Shown here piece after piece: positions 17,280-25,222 of a DNA stretch of 37,957 nucleotides. The position numbers were made by a program, and so were the translations under genes. The notes below the pieces were generated by a model, which worked only from the letters and a program-made list of their open reading frames with translations, did not search any database and was not told the DNA's origin. The first letter of the stretch is position 1; the number at the start of each line of letters is the position of its first letter. The DNA comes from Planctomycetota bacterium (lineage in GTDB: Bacteria > Planctomycetota > UBA11346), in NCBI GenBank assembly GCA_013816485.1, contig JACDEI010000048.1, positions 1 through 37,957 on the forward strand, read 5' to 3'.

Positions 17280-18184
17280 CAGCGACGCTCCGCATGGAGG
17301 TCTACGAGCAGGCGGTTGAGCGGCAGCGATGGCGGCTCGGAGGTCACCGCTTCGACAAAGGCGAACTTGCGTGCGCGGCAGAGCTTCTGCAACGCTAGGC
17401 GGTGTTTCGCCACTTCCGCGGCATAGGCGGCACGCAATGACCGCGGCTCCGCGGTGAGGGTGCCGTCCTCCTCCATGCCTTCGAAACGACTGACGGTGGA
17501 CACACCCAGGTCAGCCTCATCTGGATCGAGCAACCACACCAAGGCGACGTCGTGACCGCGGTGACGCAGACGATCGAGCGTGTCGGTGATGATCGCTGGA
17601 TCGGCGAGGAAGTCGCTGAAGACGATGACCAAACCCTTGTGGTAGGCCGGCTGGACCAGGTGTTCGAGTGACTTCACCGCATCGGTGCCAGCCGTGGGCT
17701 GATGCTGTTCCAAAGCGCGACAGATGCGTTCGAGCTGGCCAGTGCGCGACGGCTTGTGTTCGATCACGGCCTTCTCGCCGAAGATCACTAATCCGGCGCG
17801 GTCCTGTTGCTGGAGCACCAGGTAGGCCATCGAGGCGGCGAGCGCCGAGGCGTAGCGATATTTGCTGACTGGCGAACGGTCGCCCTTGTAGCCCATGCTC
17901 GCGGAACCATCGACGACGAGGGTGCAGCCCAGGTCGGTCTCGGCTTCGTAGCGCTTGAGCACCAGACGATCGCTGCGACCGAGTACCTTCCAGTCGAGGT
18001 GACGCAGATCATCACCAGGCACGTACGGGCGGTGATCGGCGAAATCGACCGAGTGCCCCTTGTGCGGACTACGGTGCGCACCGGTCTGCAGACCTTCGAC
18101 CACCAGACGCGCGGCCACTTCCAGGCTGTGCAGCCGGGCGAGTTCGGTCGGCTGGATCAGCGAGGAACCGGTGGTGTGGAGCAT
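17279..18184 (-). CDS. DUF58 / von Willebrand-like domain protein
   Basis: Encodes 301 residues, typical for DUF58. Signature segments are FADHRPYVPGDDLRHLDWKV and, after the KRYEAETD strand, a vWA-type metal-site-like DGSASMG. DUF58 proteins usually work with a MoxR AAA ATPase and membrane vWA proteins in envelope assembly or maturation. No MoxR gene is present here, so it may be encoded elsewhere. The open frame extends to 18337, but the upstream part is a translated tandem-repeat palindrome with no protein character. ATG 18184 gives the normal N-terminus. The stop overlaps the lipoprotein start. Confidence 0.88.
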   Translation of the reverse strand: MLHTTGSSLIQPTELARLHSLEVAARLVVEGLQTGAHRSPHKGHSVDFADHRPYVPGDDLRHLDWKVLGRSDRLVLKRYEAETDLGCTLVVDGSASMGYKGDRSPVSKYRYASALAASMAYLVLQQQDRAGLVIFGEKAVIEHKPSRTGQLERICRALEQHQPTAGTDAVKSLEHLVQPAYHKGLVIVFSDFLADPAIITDTLDRLRHRGHDVALVWLLDPDEADLGVSTVSRFEGMEEDGTLTAEPRSLRAAYAAEVAKHRLALQKLCRARKFAFVEAVTSEPPSLPLNRLLVDLHAERR

Positions 18185-18230
18185 GGGCCGCACGCTAGGC
18201 GGCGCGGGTGGTTGACCAAGAGGGATGTGT

Positions 18231-18409
18231 GGGGGAAGGTCCGAGGGGTACGAATGGTACGAGGGGTACGAGGGGTACGAATGGTCCAAAAGACGCTGCG
18301 GAATCGTGCGTGAAGTCCCACAACGTCGACGGAGCACGTCGCTCGCCCGATCGCCTTTTCATCGGACCTTTCGTACCCCTCGTACCATTCGTACCCCTCG
18401 GACTTCCCC
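18231..18409. repeat. Inverted repeat with 9-bp units between DUF58 and speE
   Basis: The core arms 18240-18271 and 18371-18402 are perfect 32-bp reverse complements, with a flanking GGGGAAG match broken by one base. The arms are runs of GGGGTACGA and ATGGTACGA nonamers. The left arm has one extra GGGGTACGA unit before pairing resumes at ATGGTCC/AAGGTCC. It sits in the divergent promoter region of DUF58 and the first spermidine synthase. Confidence 0.9.
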
Positions 18410-18486
18410 TCTCCGATCTTCACATTGCGAGAGATGGTGTCCGTCCTACAACGCGCGCCACACGCACGGAACCTTCAGGAAAACCC

Positions 18487-19692
<1,206 letters not shown>

Positions 19693-19708
19693 CCGTAACT
19701 GGTCCGGA

Positions 19709-19735
19709 CCGCGCGATCTCCTTGAGGTCGCGCGG
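19709..19735 (+). terminator. GC-rich hairpin after speE
   Basis: CCGCGCGATCTC (19709-19720) pairs with GAGGTCGCGCGG (19724-19735) through twelve positions including one G-U, with a three-base loop. No U-tract follows, so it may be a Rho-assisted terminator, an attenuator or an mRNA-stabilising stem between speE and the downstream decarboxylase. Confidence 0.4.
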
Positions 19736-19756
19736 ACGACGGCCCCTCTGTGATCG

Positions 19757-20899
19757 GTGATCGCCGTGTTCCAGACCACCCTCCCCGACCCCGCACGTAT
19801 GCGCGCGCTCGCCGCCGAACATGGCACGCCGCTGCTGCTGTTGTCGACCCAGACCATCCGCAGCCAGTATCGCACGCTGCGCCAGGCCTTGCCCGGCGTA
19901 CAACTGCATTACGCGCTGAAGCCACTGCCACATCCGGCGGTGGTGCAGGCGATCAAGGACGAGGGCGGTTACTTCGACCTCGCCACCAACGGTGAAGTCG
20001 ATGTCGTACGCAACGTCGGCGTCGATCCGACACGTTGCATCCACACCCATCCGATCAAACGCGATCAGGATATCCGTTACGCACTCGACTACGGCTGCAC
20101 CACGTTCGTCTTCGACAATCCCTACGAGCTGCCGAAATTCCTGCCGTACAAAGATCGCGTGCAGCTCTTGATGCGTCTCGCTTTCCGTAACAAGGAAGCG
20201 CAATGCGATCTGTCACTGAAGTTCGGCGTCCAACCGGCTGAGGGATTGGATCTGCTGCGCAAAGCCACCGGTATGGGACTGAACGTGCGCGGCCTGAGTT
20301 TTCATGCCGGCTCGCAACTGCTGAACAACTTCAAGTACATCGAAGCGATCTCGTTCTGTCGCCAGCTCTTCAATCTCGCTGCCCTCGACGGCATCCGCCT
20401 CGACACCCTCGACATCGGCGGTGGTTATCCGGTCCCCTACACCGATCAGGTGATGCCGATCCCCTATTACTGCCACCCGATCGCCGCCGAACTGGAACGA
20501 CTGTTCCCAGGCGTACGCCTGCTCGCCGAACCCGGCCGCTTCATCAGCGCCCCGGCGATGACGCTGATCGCTTCGGTGATGGGCAAGGCCGATCGGCAAG
20601 GCCGCATGTGGTACTACCTCGATGACGGCCTCTATGGCAGCTACTCGGGGAAGCTCTACGACCACTGCGACTATCAATTCATGCCGCTGGCTAAACTCGA
20701 AGGGAAAAGCGGTCCAGAACGATTGAGCGTCGTCGCCGGGCCGACGTGCGACAGCATCGACGTGGTCTACAACGACATCATGCTGCCCGAACTGGAATGC
20801 GGCGACCTGGTGACCAGCCCGATGATGGGCGCCTACACCGCGGCAACGGCAACTGACTTCAACTTCTTCCCGCGCGCCAAAATCGTCGTGGTTGATTAG
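19757..20899 (+). CDS. Ornithine/lysine decarboxylase-type PLP enzyme (alanine racemase fold)
   Basis: Encodes 380 residues, the size of eukaryotic-type ornithine decarboxylases. Seen: PLP lysine in HYALKPLPHP (Lys55), FDLATNGEVD, the phosphate-binding LDIGGGYP, EPGRFISAPA and the active-site cysteine motif GPTCDSIDVV, with the closing MMGAYT segment. It would make putrescine (or cadaverine) for the flanking aminopropyltransferases. Diaminopimelate decarboxylase or carboxynorspermidine decarboxylase are less likely, given the GPTCDSxD motif and neighbours. The start is taken as GTG 19757; GTG 19766 is possible. No clear ribosome site is seen, and a hairpin lies just upstream. Confidence 0.87.
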   Translation: MIAVFQTTLPDPARMRALAAEHGTPLLLLSTQTIRSQYRTLRQALPGVQLHYALKPLPHPAVVQAIKDEGGYFDLATNGEVDVVRNVGVDPTRCIHTHPIKRDQDIRYALDYGCTTFVFDNPYELPKFLPYKDRVQLLMRLAFRNKEAQCDLSLKFGVQPAEGLDLLRKATGMGLNVRGLSFHAGSQLLNNFKYIEAISFCRQLFNLAALDGIRLDTLDIGGGYPVPYTDQVMPIPYYCHPIAAELERLFPGVRLLAEPGRFISAPAMTLIASVMGKADRQGRMWYYLDDGLYGSYSGKLYDHCDYQFMPLAKLEGKSGPERLSVVAGPTCDSIDVVYNDIMLPELECGDLVTSPMMGAYTAATATDFNFFPRAKIVVVD

Positions 20900-20903
20900 C
20901 CGC

Positions 20904-20927
20904 GAGCTACGAGCTGCGAGCTACGAG
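20904..20927. repeat. Single arm of GAGCTNC 7-bp units
   Basis: Three heptamers (GAGCTAC, GAGCTGC, GAGCTAC) plus GAG, identical to part of the inverted repeat between accB and accC. No matching second arm lies nearby. It fills the junction between the decarboxylase stop and the second aminopropyltransferase gene. Confidence 0.85.
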
Positions 20928-20956
20928 TTTGAACACCCTGCGAACGGAACCGAGAC

Positions 20957-21805
20957 ATGGCGAACGAAAACCTCAACCTGTGGCTTGAAGACCTCTACGG
21001 CGATACCGCTGGGCTGAAGCTCAAGTTGCGCGACTGTCTACACAGTGCGACGTCGCCGTTCCAGCGGATCTCGGTCTACGATAGCCATGCCTTCGGCAAA
21101 GTGCTGACGCTTGGCGGTGCCATCGCGCTCACGGACTTCGATGAGGCGCTCTACTCCGAATGCTTGGTGCATCCGTCGCTGAGCGTCATGCCGAACGCGG
21201 AACGCGTGCTCATCCTCGGCGGCGGCGATGGTGGCGTGGCGCGCGAAGTGCTGCGCTACAGCGGTGTGAAGAAAGTGACCGTGGTCGAGATCGATCGCGA
21301 GGTCGTCGATGTCTGCCGCAAGTTCTTCCCAACGGCGGCGAGCTGCCTGAACGACGCCCGCGTCGAGTTGGTGATCGATGACGCCCACCGCTACCTGCGC
21401 GACTGCCCACACCAATTCGATGTCATCATCGTCGACGCCTGCGAGCTGACCAACACCGCGAGCGATGTGTTCCATGCCACCAGCTTTGCCGACTCGGTGT
21501 TCCGTCGTCTCAAGGACGGCGGCATCCTGGTTGCGCCGCTCGGTTGCCCGACGTTCGCAGCGGATGATTGCCGCGCGACGCTGCGCAAACTCGGCGAGCG
21601 CTTCGCCAAAATCGGCACCTACCTGATGACCATCCCCAGCTTCCCAGGTGGGCAGTGGGCGGTGGCACGCTGCGTACACGGCGAGGTCCCAGCCGAACCG
21701 TCGACACAACCGTGGCACAAAGACCTGCGTTGCTGGCATCCGGGGTTCCAATCCGGCATGTTCGCCCTGCCGCGCAACGTCCAGGCCCAGCTCGGTCTGC
21801 GCTGA
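20957..21805 (+). CDS. Divergent aminopropyltransferase (spermidine synthase paralogue)
   Basis: Encodes 282 residues, normal SpeE length. The Rossmann methyltransferase-like core is intact: LILGGGDGGVAREVL, VVEIDREVVDVC, VIDDAHRYLRDC and FDVIIVDACE. The catalytic loop, however, reads DACELTNTA where spermidine synthases have D-S-T/S-D-P-x-G-P-A. The first Asp remains, the second acidic position is Glu, and the Pro-x-Gly-Pro turn is lost. Substrate choice may therefore differ from that of the upstream speE (a longer polyamine or a different amine acceptor), or activity may be reduced. It lies 57 bp after the decarboxylase gene on the same strand, with one arm of GAGCTNC units between. Function beyond the family is inferred. 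Confidence 0.82.
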   Translation: MANENLNLWLEDLYGDTAGLKLKLRDCLHSATSPFQRISVYDSHAFGKVLTLGGAIALTDFDEALYSECLVHPSLSVMPNAERVLILGGGDGGVAREVLRYSGVKKVTVVEIDREVVDVCRKFFPTAASCLNDARVELVIDDAHRYLRDCPHQFDVIIVDACELTNTASDVFHATSFADSVFRRLKDGGILVAPLGCPTFAADDCRATLRKLGERFAKIGTYLMTIPSFPGGQWAVARCVHGEVPAEPSTQPWHKDLRCWHPGFQSGMFALPRNVQAQLGLR

Positions 21806-21933
21806 TTTTCCAGTTCTCAATCTTACTGGTGAAACAGCGGTTATTCCGCGGGATTTCGCACTCTCTGCTTGACGCCAACATTTGTTAGCTATCGTTTGCT
21901 CCCATTACGGCCAACCACCGTCCTGGAGCAGCC

Positions 21934-22728
21934 ATGACCAACACCATCAGCACTACCACCCGTCGTCACTGCGGCGGCACCGTCGCCTTGGCAGCGATCG
22001 CCTCCCTCACCCTCACCCTCACCCTCACCGGCTGCGGCGACAATCGCACAGCAAGCCGTCCGATGGTGCTCGGCAATCCGACCCAGCTCGCCGACCTCTA
22101 TATGGATGGCGAACTCACTGACACCAAGGGTTACCGTTGGGACGTGGCGATCATCCCAGGAATCTCACCAACCCTGGAAGGTGCGGGCGACAGTTACGCC
22201 CGCGCTGGCGGCTACATCCGCCGCTTCGGCACTGACGGTTTCGTGAAGGACGGCAAGAGCAACGCGGTCGGCGACATGTACCGCTTCGCTGGTCCCACCT
22301 GTCTCGGAGATTATGTCGCCGGGGGAATCGGCCGGGATTATCGCCACACCTCCTCCGACATCGCCGATTTGATAAATGACAAACCCTTCGGTTGGTACGC
22401 CCAAGTCGCGTGGCGTTCGACCTGGGGCTACGTCCTCAAACCCGTCGGTCGCATCATCACCGGAGTCCCTGCCTCAGCCGTAACCGCCACCTGCGCCACC
22501 GCCGCCGGATCGATCGAAGGCACTGGGCGCATCGTCATGGCGACCGGTGATGTCGCCGTGATGGGCACCATCTATCCCACCGGTCGCCTGCTGTGGCATC
22601 AGCCGGCGTACCTGGTGTCGATCTTCAACGCCGAACCGGCGCTGGCGCACGATGGAAAATGGGGGCTGCACATCATCGGACATCCGGCAACCGATCCGGT
22701 GCCGACAGCGCCTGTGACGGCTAACTGA
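21934..22728 (+). CDS. Putative lipoprotein of unknown function
   Basis: Encodes 264 residues. A long signal peptide ends in LTLTLTLTGC, a lipobox with Cys at about residue 34; the LTLTLT run is encoded by a CTCACC hexanucleotide repeat. The mature protein is rich in Gly, Tyr and Thr with several short beta-like stretches (for example GRIVMATGDVAVMGTIYPTG), and I recognise no domain. ATG 21934 has GGAG seven bases upstream. It is the first of three consecutive small envelope genes, and a palindromic element separates it from the second. Confidence 0.75.
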   Translation: MTNTISTTTRRHCGGTVALAAIASLTLTLTLTGCGDNRTASRPMVLGNPTQLADLYMDGELTDTKGYRWDVAIIPGISPTLEGAGDSYARAGGYIRRFGTDGFVKDGKSNAVGDMYRFAGPTCLGDYVAGGIGRDYRHTSSDIADLINDKPFGWYAQVAWRSTWGYVLKPVGRIITGVPASAVTATCATAAGSIEGTGRIVMATGDVAVMGTIYPTGRLLWHQPAYLVSIFNAEPALAHDGKWGLHIIGHPATDPVPTAPVTAN

Positions 22729-22742
22729 AATTGACTCCGATC

Positions 22743-22926
22743 GGAGATCACCCAATGGCGTAAAGCTAAGCCAGGCTACCAGAAAAAATCCGCCACGAAG
22801 GCACGAAGGCACGAAGGAATCACCTCACGGGCGGTCGAAACGCCTCTTCTTCTCTCATCTTCATGGCTTCGTGCCTTAGTGGCGAAAAATCCGTTTCGTT
22901 GGCTTTACGCCATTGGGAGATCACCC
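22743..22926. mobile_element. MITE-like palindromic element flanked by an 11-bp direct repeat
   Basis: GGAGATCACCC occurs at 22743-22753 and again at 22916-22926. Between them lies a palindromic element. Outer inverted repeats (22751-22766 and 22902-22917) match over 16 bp, and an inner pair (22791-22808 and 22867-22884) matches over 18 bp with one mismatch. The left inner arm is three tandem CACGAAGG octamers (22794-22817). No coding frame of note is present. The direct repeats look like a target duplication, and the right one carries the ribosome site of the next gene. Confidence 0.7.
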
Positions 22927-22927
22927 C

Positions 22928-23209
22928 ATGCCCACACCATCCAGCACCATCATCCGCCCGCCGGACTACCACGATGAATCGCAAGACCAGCGTCATGGGT
23001 GGTTGGATGCACTGCAGCATGGTGACCGTCTGTGGTTGCTGCTGATCCTACTGATCATCGCCGCCGTTTTCCTGGGCGGTTGCCACGCACGTGGTGGTGG
23101 GCATGTACACATGAGTAGCTGTGGGTCCGACACCGCGGATGGTGTCGTCGCTGCCTTCTATCTGTTCTATGTCCTGGGATGGATGATCGTCGCCGCCTCT
23201 GGAGGCTGA
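22928..23209 (+). CDS. Small membrane protein of unknown function
   Basis: Encodes 93 residues: a polar N-terminus with RPPDYHDESQDQRHGW, a strong hydrophobic segment (about residues 35-51, LWLLLILLIIAAVFLGG), a Gly/His-rich loop with two cysteines (CHARGGGHVHMSSCG), and a second hydrophobic segment (about 73-89). Two-pass topology is likely. ATG 22928 has GGGAG eight bases upstream, within the right flank of the palindromic element. I recognise no family. It is followed after 6 bp by another small lipoprotein gene. Confidence 0.65.
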   Translation: MPTPSSTIIRPPDYHDESQDQRHGWLDALQHGDRLWLLLILLIIAAVFLGGCHARGGGHVHMSSCGSDTADGVVAAFYLFYVLGWMIVAASGG

Positions 23210-23215
23210 TCAGCT

Positions 23216-23443
23216 ATGAAGATCCCACGCCTTCCCCTCGTGCTGTGCTTGGCTGCTCTTTGCCTGGGCGGTTGTTCCCCCCGTGACAGCTCCTCCCGTG
23301 ACCGCGAGCGTGATCGCAACGACCAAGCATTCACGGTCCGGGATTCATCCGATTGGGGCGATGCGGCCGGTCGCGTGGTGAATCACCAGCTGGGCACTGC
23401 CCCACCACGCGGCGGAATCTGGCCCGCACCTGACAATCAGTGA
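23216..23443 (+). CDS. Small lipoprotein of unknown function
   Basis: Encodes 75 residues. The signal peptide MKIPRLPLVLCLAALCLGGC has a clear lipobox (Cys20), followed by a short, highly charged linker (SSRDRERDRND) and a C-terminus rich in Asp, Gly and Pro. No domain is recognised. ATG 23216 has GGAGG ten bases upstream, and the gene starts six bases after the preceding stop, so the two are probably co-transcribed. It converges with pheS. Confidence 0.7.
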   Translation: MKIPRLPLVLCLAALCLGGCSPRDSSSRDRERDRNDQAFTVRDSSDWGDAAGRVVNHQLGTAPPRGGIWPAPDNQ

Positions 23444-23502
23444 TAGGACGAGACTTGGTCCGGCGCAGCAGGACACGTCATCCCACCGGGGCGCAAATCT
23501 TG

Positions 23503-24525
23503 CTAAAACTGATGGAGGCTGCGCAGATCGCCGCCGTGGAATACGCGGATGTCAGCGATCGCGTGGCGGATCATCGTCAGGCGTTCCATACCCAGGCCGA
23601 AGGCGAAACCCTGCCACTGGGTCGGATCGATACCGCCCGCTGAGAGCACCTTCGGGTGGATCATGCCGCAGCCGAGGAGTTCAACCCAGCGACTGAAGCG
23701 GTTGGTCGACTCGACGCTGGTCAGGCGCACGTCGACCTCGAAGCCGGGTTCGACGAAGGGGAAGAAGCTCGGACGCAGACGCACCTCGACGTCGTCGCGC
23801 TTGAGCACCGCCGTCAACATCGTGCGGATGGTGCCTATCAGGTGCGCGACGGTGATCTCTTTATCGACTACGAAGCCTTCGACTTGGGTGAAGGTGTTGT
23901 CGTGGGTCGCGTCGACCGCTTCGTAGCGAAAGACCTTGCCGACCACCACACGGCGAAACGGCGGCGTCAGTTTGCCGTCGCCGACCAGCTTGTAGGTGCG
24001 GCTCTGCACCGCGCTGGTGTGCGTGCGCAGCAAGTCGCCGTTTGAGAGCCAGAAGGTGTCCTGCGCATCGCGCGCCGGGTGGTCGGCGGGAATGTTCAGG
24101 CGACCAAAGTTGAACTCGTCCTGTTCGATATGGGGGCCGTCGATGACTTCGTAGCCCATGCTGGTGAAAACCTGCTCGACCTCGGCGGCGACCTGGCTGA
24201 TGGGATGGATGGTGCCGATGTGGCGGCCCTGCTCCGGCAGCGTCACGTCGATAGGCGCGTCGTTCTCCTTGGCGGTGACTTTGGCCTGCGCCGCAGCGAG
24301 GGCTTCCTTGAGCGCGGTCTTCACTTGGTTGAGGATCGGCCCCAACGTGCGCTTGTCCGGCCCGGGCGCCGCGGCGAAGCCCTCCTCCAGGTCCTTGAGC
24401 CTGCCGCTACGACCCATCAGGGCGATGCGCACGGCTTCGACCGCGGCGGCACCGGTCGCGACCGCGCCAGCGAACGCGGCTTCGGCCTCGTCCTTCAAAC
24501 GCAGCAGGTCGTCGCTCAAGCCCAT
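23503..24525 (-). CDS. pheS: Phenylalanyl-tRNA synthetase alpha subunit
   Basis: Encodes 340 residues, the standard size. The N-terminal coiled region is followed by the class II catalytic core: HPISQVAAEVEQVFTSMGYE, the motif 2 region KVFRYEAVDATHDNTFTQVEG, the FFPFVEPGFEVDV segment and motif 3 GFAFGLGMERLTMIRHAI. With PheT it charges tRNA-Phe. The frame is open to 24549, but ATG 24525 has AGGGGG just upstream and gives the usual N-terminus. The beta-subunit gene pheT, normally adjacent, is not here; the next gene downstream is the convergent small lipoprotein. It is divergent from the M67 peptidase gene. Confidence 0.96.
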   Translation of the reverse strand: MGLSDDLLRLKDEAEAAFAGAVATGAAAVEAVRIALMGRSGRLKDLEEGFAAAPGPDKRTLGPILNQVKTALKEALAAAQAKVTAKENDAPIDVTLPEQGRHIGTIHPISQVAAEVEQVFTSMGYEVIDGPHIEQDEFNFGRLNIPADHPARDAQDTFWLSNGDLLRTHTSAVQSRTYKLVGDGKLTPPFRRVVVGKVFRYEAVDATHDNTFTQVEGFVVDKEITVAHLIGTIRTMLTAVLKRDDVEVRLRPSFFPFVEPGFEVDVRLTSVESTNRFSRWVELLGCGMIHPKVLSAGGIDPTQWQGFAFGLGMERLTMIRHAIADIRVFHGGDLRSLHQF

Positions 24526-24628
24526 GCCACCCCCTGGAAAGGGCCGCACGCTAGGCCGCGTGCCCAGGCACGCAACCCACGCACATTGCGCACCGCTCCA
24601 GCGATCCTAGCGTACGCCCCCCGCGCGC

Positions 24629-25219
24629 ATGCTGACCATCCCACCTACCATCGTGAAGCAGATGCAGGACCACGCCTTGGCGTGTTATCCCAAGGAATGT
24701 TGCGGCATCCTGCTTGCCAAGCACGGCTCGGATGCGGCGGTGCGCTGCGTGCCCCTGGAGAACCTGGCGGACAAGCTGCACGCGCTTGATCCGGTGGAGA
24801 ACCCGCGCGATGGCCGCGACTGGTTCTCACCCAACGAAGCCAAGCTGGGCCGTCACGTGCGTGAAGCCGAGGCGCAAGGCGAACGCTGGCTCGCACTGTT
24901 CCACAGCCACATCGACTGCGGTGCGTACTTCAGTGATGAAGACAAACGTTATGCTGCTCCCGATGGCCAAGCGGTGTATCCCGAGTTGTACCAGACCGTG
25001 ATCGAGACCCGCGCCCATGGCGTGGTCGAGGCGCGCACCTTCCGCTGGGACGGCAAGGATTATGCGCAGGTCGCCATCCATCCCGACTTCGCTTTGACGC
25101 GTCCGGTGTCCGGTGTCCGGTGTCCGGTGTCAGACAACCTGCGGAATGCTCCGCACCAGGTCCACGGCGACACCGGCGCCCGGACCCCGGACCCCGGACC
25201 CCGGACCCCGGACGTATAA
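24629..25219 (+). CDS. JAMM/M67-family zinc metallopeptidase (Mec-like) with repeat-encoded tail
   Basis: Encodes 196 residues. The JAMM motif is complete: Glu23 in PKECCGILL, His92 and His94 in FHSHID, then Ser102 and Asp105 (H-x-H-x7-S-x2-D). Bacterial members of this class remove C-terminal residues from ubiquitin-like sulfur carrier proteins, as Mec does for CysO in cysteine synthesis. A cystathionine gamma-synthase gene lies three bases downstream, which fits a sulfur amino acid role. Residues 158-196 are encoded by a 7-bp-unit inverted repeat and read as low-complexity VSGVRCPVS and RTPDPGPRTPDV, so the native protein probably ended near residue 157. Confidence 0.85.
   Translation: MLTIPPTIVKQMQDHALACYPKECCGILLAKHGSDAAVRCVPLENLADKLHALDPVENPRDGRDWFSPNEAKLGRHVREAEAQGERWLALFHSHIDCGAYFSDEDKRYAAPDGQAVYPELYQTVIETRAHGVVEARTFRWDGKDYAQVAIHPDFALTRPVSGVRCPVSDNLRNAPHQVHGDTGARTPDPGPRTPDV
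25100..25214. repeat. Inverted repeat with 7-bp units inside the M67 gene end
   Basis: The left arm (25100-25131) has four GTCCGGT heptamers. The right arm (25176-25214) has four GGACCCC heptamers, which read GTCCGGG on the other strand. The arms pair with a mismatch at the same position of every unit, so each arm is internally uniform but differs from its partner. A small perfect hairpin (25141-25154) sits in the loop. The element forms the C-terminus of the peptidase and ends nine bases before the next start codon. Confidence 0.92.
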
Positions 25220-25222
25220 AAA

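Noticed and set aside
25100..25214. Possible CRISPR-like array at the heptamer repeat
   Set aside because: Units are 7 bp and contiguous with no spacers, and the second block is an inverted partner.
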